This document shows, piece after piece, positions 1-6,469 of a stretch of 10,658 nt of DNA; position 1 is the first letter of the stretch; each line of letters starts with the position of its first letter. The translations under genes were made by a program, and so were the position numbers. Location of the stretch: positions 1 through 10,658 of the forward strand of contig VFHG01000147.1 of assembly GCA_009392075.1 (NCBI GenBank), written 5' to 3'. The DNA comes from SAR202 cluster bacterium. GTDB lineage: Bacteria; Chloroflexota; Dehalococcoidia; UBA3495. The notes beneath the pieces were generated by a model. The model did no database searches and had not been told where the DNA came from. It saw only the letters and a list, made by a program, of their open reading frames with translations.

Positions 1-941
1 CACTTGCTCAGCGCCTGGGCGAAATCCTGGGCCGAATTGGGTGCGATGTCCATGATGTACCAGCCGTCAGGCACATCTCCAACGTGCATGACGTCGGTCT
101 CGGCGGGGTCGGCCGCGAACTCGTTGGCGATGACCACGTTCTCGGGAAGGAGCAATTTGATGTTGGCGGCCTCAGCCCGCTCCATGATCTGGCGGGCGAA
201 TTCCAAGCGGTCCTCTTCGATCCTCGACGCTCCGGTGGAGTAGCCCTGGGCGTTCAGGAAGGTCACGCACATTCCGCCGCCGATGACCAAGTAATCCAGG
301 TCCTCCAATAGGTTGTCCAACAGCAGTATCTTGTCGCTCACCTTGGCACCGCCCAGAAGCGCGGCCAGCGGCCTCTCCGGGGATTCCAATGCCTGACCCA
401 TCGCCTCTACCTCTCTCTGTACCAGGAGGCCCATGGCCGAAGGCAAGAACTTGATGATTCCATCCGTGGACGCGTGGGCGCGGTGGGCCACGGCGAAAGC
501 GTCCATCACGAAGCAGTCCACCGTGTCGGACAATTCGCAGGCGAATACGCCGTCGTTCTCCTCCTCGCCGGGGTGAAACCGAAGGTTTTCCAGCAAGATT
601 ATGTCACCCGGGACCATCGCAGACACAGCGTCGGCAACCACCGGGCCGGTGATCTCCGGCAGGCTTTTTACCGGGCGCTCCAAAAGGATTGCCAGACGGT
701 CTCCAACAGGCGCCAGCCGAAGTCCTTCGACCACCACGCCGTTGGGGCGGCCCAGGTGGGAACAGAGGACTATCTTGCTACCCTGATCGATGAGGTAATG
801 TATCGTCGGCAGGGTCGCCCGCAGGCGTTGGTCGTAGAGGGAGATGCCTTCGATTCCCTGGTCGATGGGCACGTTGAAGTCCACGCGAACCAGTACCCTC
901 TTTCCGGCTACATCAAGCTGGTCCAGTCTGCGTTTTGCCAT
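1..941 (-). CDS. pgk: Phosphoglycerate kinase, C-terminus cut off by window edge
   Basis: Cytosolic glycolytic enzyme that transfers phosphate between 1,3-bisphosphoglycerate and ADP. About 313 residues of a usual ~390-400 are present: the whole N-terminal 3-phosphoglycerate domain and part of the nucleotide domain. Visible family motifs are RVDFNVP (residues 19-25), R39 in the segment after it, SHLGRP (61-66), ENLRF (118-122), HRAHAST in the middle, and GGAKVSDK with lysine near 200. The usual DIGPKT-like motif reads DIAPNS here, a small departure. The C-terminal GGD/T hinge motif lies outside the window. The ATG start overlaps the last base of the upstream gene's stop codon (TAATG), with GGGAGG six bases before it, so translation is probably coupled. 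It is the third gene of the leftward unit. Identity is secure. Confidence 0.96.
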   Translation of the reverse strand, partial: MAKRRLDQLDVAGKRVLVRVDFNVPIDQGIEGISLYDQRLRATLPTIHYLIDQGSKIVLCSHLGRPNGVVVEGLRLAPVGDRLAILLERPVKSLPEITGPVVADAVSAMVPGDIILLENLRFHPGEEENDGVFACELSDTVDCFVMDAFAVAHRAHASTDGIIKFLPSAMGLLVQREVEAMGQALESPERPLAALLGGAKVSDKILLLDNLLEDLDYLVIGGGMCVTFLNAQGYSTGASRIEEDRLEFARQIMERAEAANIKLLLPENVVIANEFAADPAETDVMHVGDVPDGWYIMDIAPNSAQDFAQALSK

Positions 942-1954
942 TAACGGCCTCCCTCGGCCGCCCATTGGCCCAGTCCAGCCAGAGCGTCCTTCCCTTGTTG
1001 TGAAACTCCGCCCAGTCCAGCCAAGGCCTGGTCGACCAGCTCCTTAGCCTTAGCCTGAGAGGTCTGGCGAGCGTCGGTGTTATCTAGGATCTCAATCATC
1101 TTGGCGATGTCGCTGTCCTCCAGCACTCGCTTCATATATATAGCGCCCAACTCTCGCTTGATGCTGACGCTGGCGGTCTCCAGCGTGTGGACCAACGGCA
1201 GGCTCTTTTTCTTATTGATGACGTTGCTGGGAGTCATACCATCGCCGCGTTCGCCCCAAAGGTCGTCGATGTCCCGGGCGATCTGCCAGGCCATGCCCAT
1301 GCTGCGGCCCATCTGGGCGAATTGGGCGCAGACGTCGTCCGTGGACCCGGCCGTTAGGGCTGCTGATTCGGCGGCACAGGCGGCCAGAGCTCCTGCTTTA
1401 CGGCCAATCATATCCAGGTAATCTGCGCTGGACACCAACATCTGGTCTTGAAATTGGAGGTCCATGTACTGGCCTTCGCAGAGGGAAAGGCAGGCCTGGT
1501 CCAGCGACCCGACCGCTCTTAAGACCCGGTCTGCGGGCACGCCGTTCTGGGCCAGGCGCATCATGGTCGTGCGCCCCAGGGCATGTAGGCCGTCTCCGGC
1601 GTTGATGGCTTGAGCCGGCCCCCATACCCACCAGATGCTCGGCCGGTCGCCGGGTTCAGCCCTTCCGGCTTGGACGTCGCCATGGACCAGGGTGAAGTTG
1701 TAGACCAGGTCCACGCTGGCGGCAACGGGCAGGGCGCTCTGAAAATCGCCTCCCAAAGCCTCGCAGGACGCCAGGGCCAATGCAGATTGGAAGTTCAACG
1801 GCGCCGAGCCGCTCTGGGTCTGACCCTGCTCATCAACCCACCCTAGGTGGTAGCGCAAAACGTCATACAGGAAACCCTCTCTGGACTCGAAAACTGTCCT
1901 GAGTTCCTCTTCAATGGCTAGGCGGTAGGGTTCGTATATCTCTGGAGCCGGAAT
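941..1954 (-). CDS. Polyprenyl synthetase family protein with degenerate catalytic motifs
   Basis: All-alpha isoprenoid synthase fold, about 337 aa with the start chosen here. The scaffold is recognisable: LRYHLGW near 33-39, ALASCEALGGD, NFTLVHGD near 86-93, AINAGD, EGQYMDLQF, RKAGAL, and AWQIARDIDDLWG near 222-234 followed by NKKKSLPLV. The catalytic signatures are altered. The GKRxRP diphosphate-binding motif reads GSAPL, the first DDxxD reads GDVQA, the arginine pair after it reads PG, and the second Asp-rich motif reads RDIDD. It may be an inactive or regulatory subunit, or an enzyme with another substrate; chain-elongating activity should not be assumed. The first conventional start in frame is TTG at 1858. 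That would remove conserved-looking helical sequence (IYEPYRLAIEEELR), and no ATG, GTG or TTG exists in frame upstream of it. An AGGAG lies seven bases before an ATT at 1954-1952, so I infer an ATT start. It lies 10 bases after the sua5 stop and overlaps pgk by one base. Confidence 0.8.
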   Translation of the reverse strand: MPAPEIYEPYRLAIEEELRTVFESREGFLYDVLRYHLGWVDEQGQTQSGSAPLNFQSALALASCEALGGDFQSALPVAASVDLVYNFTLVHGDVQAGRAEPGDRPSIWWVWGPAQAINAGDGLHALGRTTMMRLAQNGVPADRVLRAVGSLDQACLSLCEGQYMDLQFQDQMLVSSADYLDMIGRKAGALAACAAESAALTAGSTDDVCAQFAQMGRSMGMAWQIARDIDDLWGERGDGMTPSNVINKKKSLPLVHTLETASVSIKRELGAIYMKRVLEDSDIAKMIEILDNTDARQTSQAKAKELVDQALAGLGGVSQQGKDALAGLGQWAAEGGR

Positions 1955-1961
1955 AGCTTGT

Positions 1962-1966
1962 CTCCT
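1962..1966 (-). promoter_or_regulatory. Ribosome binding site AGGAG before an apparent ATT start
   Basis: On the minus strand AGGAG overlaps the TAG stop of the sua5-like gene and sits seven bases ahead of ATT (1954-1952). No ATG, GTG or TTG in any frame is at a usable distance. This decides the start chosen for the isoprenoid-synthase-like gene. Confidence 0.55.
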
Positions 1967-2648
1967 AGTCGGACGCCGTTTCCCAGATCTCCAGCACCTG
2001 CTGGAAGGAGATCGCCCCTTCCCGGAGCAATTTGGGCTTTCCCGATGTTATGTCAACGATTGTGGAAGCTGTGCCCTTTGGAGTTGGGCCTTTTCCAATG
2101 ATGAGGTCGACGCGTTCGCCTAATTGGCTGGACAGCTCGTCCAACGTCAACAGATCGGCGCCCCCGCTGATGTTGGCACTGGTGCCTGTGATGGGGCCGC
2201 CCAGGCCGTTGGTCAACTCTATAGGCACTGGGTGGCCGGGCATTCTGACCGCCACCGTTGGCCCCCCCGCGGTAAGCCGGTCGGGCAATCCGTTAGCCTT
2301 TTGTACTACCAAGGTCAGCGCTCCGGGCCAGAAACGCTCAGCCAGGGCCCTGGTTTTTGGCGGGGTGTTTTCGGCCACCATTTCGAGTTGGTCCCAGCCG
2401 CTCACCAGCACTGGCAGGGCAAGGTCATCCGAACGGCCTTTGATGGCGAAAATCCGGTCGAGGGCAGCAGTGTTAAAAACGTCGGCGGCCAGTCCGTAGA
2501 GGGTGTCCGTGGGAATGGCCACGACGCCCCCATTTCTAAGATGCTGGACGGCCTGTTCCAAGTCTTTCGGTCCCATCTCAGATTCGGTATCCACCACTAT
2601 TGGTCCACGCCCGAAACAAAGGTATCTGCGGCGGGCCGAGTATATCAC
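1965..2648 (-). CDS. L-threonylcarbamoyladenylate synthase (Sua5/YrdC/YwlC family)
   Basis: Makes threonylcarbamoyl-AMP from threonine, bicarbonate and ATP, the first step of the t6A modification at position 37 of tRNAs reading ANN codons. The protein shows the YrdC domain throughout: GGVVAIPTDTLYGLA (40-54), KGR (69-71), WPGALTLVV (106-114), VAVRMPGHP (131-139), GTSANISGG (154-162), and GTASTIVD then LLREGAI near the end. There is no C-terminal Sua5 extension, so this is the short YrdC/YwlC form. The interval is the maximal frame from a GTG at 2648. The first ~17-24 residues look non-conserved and this GTG has no Shine-Dalgarno. GTG at 2597 (a GGA six bases upstream) or ATG at 2576 would give a more typical N-terminus of about 203-210 aa. 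First gene of the leftward unit, divergent from guaA. Confidence 0.92.
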   Translation of the reverse strand: MIYSARRRYLCFGRGPIVVDTESEMGPKDLEQAVQHLRNGGVVAIPTDTLYGLAADVFNTAALDRIFAIKGRSDDLALPVLVSGWDQLEMVAENTPPKTRALAERFWPGALTLVVQKANGLPDRLTAGGPTVAVRMPGHPVPIELTNGLGGPITGTSANISGGADLLTLDELSSQLGERVDLIIGKGPTPKGTASTIVDITSGKPKLLREGAISFQQVLEIWETASD

Positions 2649-2762
2649 AGCGCTTGGTATCCCAGGCCGCTAAAAATCCTCCATATTTTCCCGTCAATTC
2701 GGTTGACTTTAGGTCGCTTTTAACCGCTATACTCGCCCATACTCAGCCGGTATAATTATTCT
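2649..2762. promoter_or_regulatory. Divergent intergenic promoter region between the sua5-like gene and guaA
   Basis: AT-rich stretch between two divergent units. On the plus strand TTGACT (2703-2708) lies 19 bases before TATACT (2728-2733), and a perfect TATAAT follows at 2751-2756, 17 bases after that TATACT. On the minus strand TTGACG (2697-2692) is followed at 17 bases by a poor -10 (TTTAGC, 2674-2669). The two -35-like boxes form an inverted repeat, GTCAA-N5-TTGAC (2693-2707). Spacing is not ideal for any single pair, so exact promoters are uncertain. Confidence 0.45.
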
Positions 2763-2788
2763 ACGTTATGTAATGCCGTATATGACGT
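2763..2788 (+). promoter_or_regulatory. Dyad/hairpin at the predicted 5' end of the guaA transcript
   Basis: ACGTTATGTA (2763-2772) can pair with TATATGACGT (2779-2788) over ten positions, two of them G-U, closing a six-base loop. It begins seven bases after the TATAAT at 2751-2756, so it would be the very 5' end of the message or, as DNA, an operator at +1. No known riboswitch consensus is recognised in the leader. Confidence 0.4.
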
Positions 2789-2842
2789 GGTTCCGGCGGC
2801 TGGCACGGCACTTGTTACGAGCGCTTATCGACCAGGGAATTC

Positions 2843-2848
2843 AGGAGG
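2843..2848 (+). promoter_or_regulatory. Perfect AGGAGG Shine-Dalgarno upstream of the guaA frame
   Basis: AGGAGG is followed after seven bases by ACG (2856-2858), which is in the guaA frame. From there to the conserved GuaA domain the frame is open and has the G/C-rich third positions of coding sequence. No ATG, GTG or TTG stands at a usable distance; the TTG at 2849 abuts the site and opens a five-codon frame ending in TGA. It suggests an ACG start or a mutated ATG. Confidence 0.5.
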
Positions 2849-2906
2849 TTGAGCCACGACTGAGAGCAAGCTACCCCAAGGGCGACGGGTCGCCACCAGC
2901 GACGAT

Positions 2907-4529
2907 TTGGAGGTGTCGGCCTACCTCGAGATCGCCAAAGGGCTGGAGGGTGTTGGGCCGGACGATGATGACGGCCAGAAATCGGTGAACGAGGGCGTCG
3001 TCGTCATCGACTTCGGCTCTCAGTACAGCCACCTGATAGCCCGCCGCATCCGCGAATTGAAAGTCTACTCCATGATCGCCCAGTCCAAGAGCACCTGGGA
3101 CTCGGTAAAACACCTCAACCCCAAGGGAGTGATCCTCTCCGGCGGCCCTGCTAGCGTTTACGAAGAAGGCGCCCCCCAGATACCAAGCTGGGTCTTTGAG
3201 CAGCATCTGCCGGTCCTAGGCATCTGCTATGGCATGCAGGCCCTGGTCCACCAACTGGGCGGCCGGGTGTCTCCAGGCGCGAAACAAGAGTTCGGTTACG
3301 CCGTATTGCATCAGGATGATTCTGGTTCCGGCACGGTATTGTTTAACGACCTTCCAACCGAATTTCAGGTCTGGATGAGCCACGGCGACAGGGTTGAAAC
3401 CCTTCCTCCGGGCTTTACCGGTATGGCCTACACCGAGAACTCACCGGTGGCCGCCATCGGTAACGGCGGCAATATGTACGGCATCCAGTTCCACCCAGAG
3501 GTGAACCACACACCCTTGGGCCAGGATATTCTGAACAACTTCCTGTTCAAGGCCTGCGGCTGCAAGGCCGATTGGACCCCTGGCAACGTGGTCCACGATT
3601 CCATCAAGAATATTCGCGAGCAGGTAGGCGACGGCAAGGTGATCTGCGCCCTCTCCGGAGGGGTGGACTCGGCGGTGACCGCCGGGCTCCTGCACCAGGC
3701 CATCGGCGACCAACTTACCTGCATATTCGTAAATAATGGCCTGTTGCGGCTCGAAGAGGCCGAGCGGGTGCAAGCAACCTTCAAACGGGGTTTGGGCCTA
3801 AACCTGACCTACGTCGACGCCACTGACCGATTCTTGGACAAGCTTGAAGGCGTGATCGACCCTGAGATCAAGCGGAAGGTGATTGGCGAGGAATTCATCA
3901 GGGTCTTCGAAGACGCTGCAACGGGCCTGGGGCGCACCGATTTTCTAGCCCAGGGCACTCTCTACCCCGACGTCATCGAAAGCGAGTCCCCGGAAAACCG
4001 TACATCGGCACGCATCAAGACCCACCACAATGTGGGCGGACTGCCCGAAAACATGAAACTCGAGTTGGTGGAGCCGCTTCGGTACCTTTTTAAAGACGAG
4101 GTCCGTGAGGTTGGCTTGGCCCTGGGCCTGCCCAACGAGATGGTCTTTCGGCAGCCGTTCCCCGGCCCAGGCTTGGCGATTCGGGTCATCGGCGAGGTCA
4201 CCAGAGAGAAGCTGGAAATGGTGAGGAAGTGCGACTGGATCGTCATCGACGAGATCAAAGGCGCGAACCTATACGACAAACTATGGCAGAGCTTCGCCGT
4301 CCTCAGTGATAGCCGGACCGTCGGCGTACAAGGCGATTACAGGACCTACGGTTACGTCTGCGCCATCAGGGCCGTTTCGAGCGAAGATGCAATGACGGCC
4401 GACTGGGTGCGGCTGCCCTATGAGGTCCTGGCCCGCATGTCCAACCGGATAGTTAACGAAGTCCCCGGCGTGAACCGGGTGGTCTACGACATCACCAGCA
4501 AACCACCTGGCACCATCGAATGGGAGTAG
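2907..4529 (+). CDS. guaA: GMP synthase (glutamine-hydrolysing), single chain
   Basis: Converts XMP to GMP using ATP and glutamine-derived ammonia, in the cytosol. Both halves are present. The class I glutamine amidotransferase has VVVIDFGSQYSHLIARRIRE (31-50), nucleophile C107 in GICYGMQ, and H196 and E198 in QFHPE. The ATP pyrophosphatase has the P-loop SGGVDS at 250-255, followed by the dimerisation domain with PFPGPGLAIRVIGE and the typical end DITSKPPGTIEWE. Length is 540 aa from the first conventional start (TTG 2907), against ~510-525 usual, the excess being N-terminal. TTG 2907 and GTG 2985 both lack a Shine-Dalgarno. The strong AGGAGG at 2843-2848 points instead to ACG at 2856, which would give 557 aa. 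The coordinates use the conservative start. First gene of the purine unit; purD follows after 28 bases. Confidence 0.97.
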   Translation: MEVSAYLEIAKGLEGVGPDDDDGQKSVNEGVVVIDFGSQYSHLIARRIRELKVYSMIAQSKSTWDSVKHLNPKGVILSGGPASVYEEGAPQIPSWVFEQHLPVLGICYGMQALVHQLGGRVSPGAKQEFGYAVLHQDDSGSGTVLFNDLPTEFQVWMSHGDRVETLPPGFTGMAYTENSPVAAIGNGGNMYGIQFHPEVNHTPLGQDILNNFLFKACGCKADWTPGNVVHDSIKNIREQVGDGKVICALSGGVDSAVTAGLLHQAIGDQLTCIFVNNGLLRLEEAERVQATFKRGLGLNLTYVDATDRFLDKLEGVIDPEIKRKVIGEEFIRVFEDAATGLGRTDFLAQGTLYPDVIESESPENRTSARIKTHHNVGGLPENMKLELVEPLRYLFKDEVREVGLALGLPNEMVFRQPFPGPGLAIRVIGEVTREKLEMVRKCDWIVIDEIKGANLYDKLWQSFAVLSDSRTVGVQGDYRTYGYVCAIRAVSSEDAMTADWVRLPYEVLARMSNRIVNEVPGVNRVVYDITSKPPGTIEWE

Positions 4530-4557
4530 AGGTTTGCACTCCGGCTGAGTTTGAGTC

Positions 4558-5856
4558 GTGAAAGTATTGATCGTTGGCTCCGGGGGCCGAGAGCACGCCT
4601 TGGCGTGGCGCATCAGCCAGAGCTCTAACCTGACTCGTCTGTGGGTTGCCGCGGGTAACGCAGGGACCGCCGCTCTAGGGGAGAACCTCAGTATTCGTTC
4701 AAACGACGTTGACGGATTAGTAGAGGCTGCCCAAAAGACCAAAACCGATTTGGCCATCGTGGGGCCAGAAACGCCACTGGCGCTGGGATTGGCCAACCGG
4801 CTGGACGATTTAGGAATACCTGTCTTCGGCCCATCTCAAGCCGCCTCTCAGATCGAAGCTAGCAAAGGCTTCGCCTTGGATCTGATGAAAGAGGTCGGCG
4901 TCCCTTGTCCGGAATTCCATATCTTCACCGACCAAACCAGCGCCCTCGATCACCTGAAATCCCACCAAGGCCCGGTGGTTGTGAAAGCCGACGGCCTGGC
5001 CGCCGGCAAGGGAGTCCTGCTCTGTCAAAACTCAGAGCAAGGGGCCGCTGCGATCAGAGAATGCATGTCCGCCCGAGCCTTCGGCGAGGCCGGGGACACG
5101 GTAGTACTAGAGGAGTATCTGAGCGGGCCGGAGGTCAGCGTTTTCGCCTTCTGCGACGGCGAGAACCTATCTCCGCTGGTCGCCGCCTGCGATTACAAGC
5201 GGCTCGAGGACGGCAACCACGGCCCCAACACCGGTGGCATGGGCAGTTTTGCCCAGCCTGATTTCTGGAATGCAGAGTTGGCCGCCCAAGTAGAACAGAC
5301 CATCATGCGGCCGGTGCTCCAGGCCATGGCCGAACGCGGTTCTCCTTATAAGGGTGTGTTGTACGCCGGTCTGATGCTGACCGGCGTCGGACCCAAAGTA
5401 CTAGAATTCAACTGCCGACTGGGCGACCCAGAAACCCAAGTCGTGATGCCTTTGTTGGCCTCGGACCCGCTGGAACTGATGCTGGCCTGCGCTCAGGGCA
5501 ACCTCGGTCAGACTCAAGTCCGGTGGGAAACCAAGAGCTACGTGGGCGTAGTCATGGTTTCGGGCGGCTATCCCAACCAATACGAGACCGGTTTTGAGAT
5601 ATTTGGTTTGGATACAGACGGCCCTGAGGACACCATGGTCTTCCACGCCGGAACGCAGGTGGGGGACGGAGGAGCTTCCGGCCTGCCCGTCACTGCTGGA
5701 GGCCGGGTTCTGACCGTGGTCGGCGGCGGGAACAGCATCGAGTTGGCCAGAGAGCGTGCCTATTCCAGACTGAAACAGATCAGCTTCAAAAACGCCCGGT
5801 GGCGCCGGGATATCAGCGCGGTGGCAAACCAAGGCGCTGCCCAGGCAGCGGGCTAA
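4558..5856 (+). CDS. purD: Phosphoribosylamine-glycine ligase (GAR synthetase)
   Basis: ATP-dependent ligation of glycine to phosphoribosylamine, the second step of de novo IMP synthesis. The ATP-grasp protein of 432 aa is full length. It shows GSGGREHAL (7-15), IEASKGFA, VVKADGLAAGKGV with K143, DYKRLEDGNHGPNTGGMG (GPNTGGMG 222-229), VLYAGLMLT, and the metal/ATP site EFNCRLGDPETQ (283-294). The C-terminal domain includes VVMVSGGYP and a GGRVL segment. The start is GTG; only a weak TTGAG-like Shine-Dalgarno precedes it, so translation may rely partly on ribosomes leaving guaA 28 bases upstream. The next gene starts four bases after its TAA stop. Nothing unusual is visible in the catalytic residues. 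Confidence 0.97.
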   Translation: MKVLIVGSGGREHALAWRISQSSNLTRLWVAAGNAGTAALGENLSIRSNDVDGLVEAAQKTKTDLAIVGPETPLALGLANRLDDLGIPVFGPSQAASQIEASKGFALDLMKEVGVPCPEFHIFTDQTSALDHLKSHQGPVVVKADGLAAGKGVLLCQNSEQGAAAIRECMSARAFGEAGDTVVLEEYLSGPEVSVFAFCDGENLSPLVAACDYKRLEDGNHGPNTGGMGSFAQPDFWNAELAAQVEQTIMRPVLQAMAERGSPYKGVLYAGLMLTGVGPKVLEFNCRLGDPETQVVMPLLASDPLELMLACAQGNLGQTQVRWETKSYVGVVMVSGGYPNQYETGFEIFGLDTDGPEDTMVFHAGTQVGDGGASGLPVTAGGRVLTVVGGGNSIELARERAYSRLKQISFKNARWRRDISAVANQGAAQAAG

Positions 5857-5860
5857 CCCG

Positions 5861-6469
5861 ATGCAGCAAGTCCAAGAATTATTCGTGCTGGCCGAAGACG
5901 ACCAACGCAACCAGACCTATCGCCGCAAAAAATGGCTGCGGTCGGGTGAGTTCCGGCAATGGTTACAAGAGGATACGCTGCCGAACTTAGAGATGGAACA
6001 AGCATTTGACCTTTACCGGGCTTCCGGCGGCCGCGACACCGCCCGTTTCAAGACCAATACCATTGAGGACATCCGGGACGGCCTGGATTTTCTGCTCTAT
6101 GATAATATCAAGTTGGAAGGCCGATTCGACGAGTGCGCCGCGCTTGACGGGGCCTACCGGATGGAGGGCACAGGCAAGGAGTTCCCATCCTATCTTCTGT
6201 GCTTGAGCAACCCAACTCTTTTCGCGGTTTGGAACGCCAACGCCGAGGCGTTACTTAAGCAAGCAAGTCTCCTTCCGGCCAGCATCAAACGCGGTCCCAT
6301 AGGTATCCGTTACCTCGACATGCTTGAGGCCTTGAACCAAGTACGTGCCCGGTCTGGCCGCCGCGACTTCCGGGAGATCGACGAACTGGCCTACCAGGCA
6401 TTCCGGGCAAAGGCCCCGGCTAAAATCACGCGAAAATCTCCAGGGGGAAAGTCCAATGACTTGGCGTGA
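5861..6469 (+). CDS. Uncharacterised protein, possibly related to an all-alpha domain of McrB-like proteins
   Basis: I do not recognise a characterised family. The 202-aa protein is soluble, with no signal peptide or membrane segment. The N-terminus is helical and charged (QTYRRKKWLRSGEFRQWL near 18-35). The middle reads DIRDGLDFLLYDNIKLEGRF, then EFPSYLLCLSNPTLFAVWNANAEALLK, then RYLDMLEAL. From memory this order (LLYG...ERFD, then a position where a full-length neighbour has LWN, then RY) resembles the all-alpha domain in front of some McrB-type AAA proteins and in standalone relatives. That is a weak inference. The last ~25 residues are rich in K and R (KAPAKITRKSPGGK), as in a nucleic-acid-binding or partner-binding tail. 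The ATG lies four bases after purD's stop with no clear Shine-Dalgarno, suggesting coupling. Its end overlaps the next gene by 14 bases, so the two are probably made together. Codon use resembles the neighbours, so it is probably a real, resident gene. Confidence 0.82.
   Translation: MQQVQELFVLAEDDQRNQTYRRKKWLRSGEFRQWLQEDTLPNLEMEQAFDLYRASGGRDTARFKTNTIEDIRDGLDFLLYDNIKLEGRFDECAALDGAYRMEGTGKEFPSYLLCLSNPTLFAVWNANAEALLKQASLLPASIKRGPIGIRYLDMLEALNQVRARSGRRDFREIDELAYQAFRAKAPAKITRKSPGGKSNDLA

Noticed and set aside
474..944. Long plus-strand frame opposite pgk
   Set aside because: It is antisense to a clearly conserved pgk; the product has no recognisable domain and no ribosome binding site.
1856..1858. 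TTG 1858 as start of the isoprenoid-synthase-like gene
   Set aside because: It would delete a helical N-terminal segment that looks coding and belongs to the fold, leave about 100 bases unexplained, and ignore the AGGAG at 1966-1962.
2757..2855. Purine or PRPP riboswitch in the guaA leader
   Set aside because: I could not find the conserved core bases or a three-way junction of the purine aptamer, nor a ykkC-type pattern; only the 5' dyad is clear.
2773..2988. Plus-strand frame of 71 codons in the guaA leader, starting at ATG 2773
   Set aside because: It has no Shine-Dalgarno, runs out of frame into guaA coding sequence, and its start lies in the loop of the 5' dyad. A leader peptide cannot be excluded but nothing supports it.
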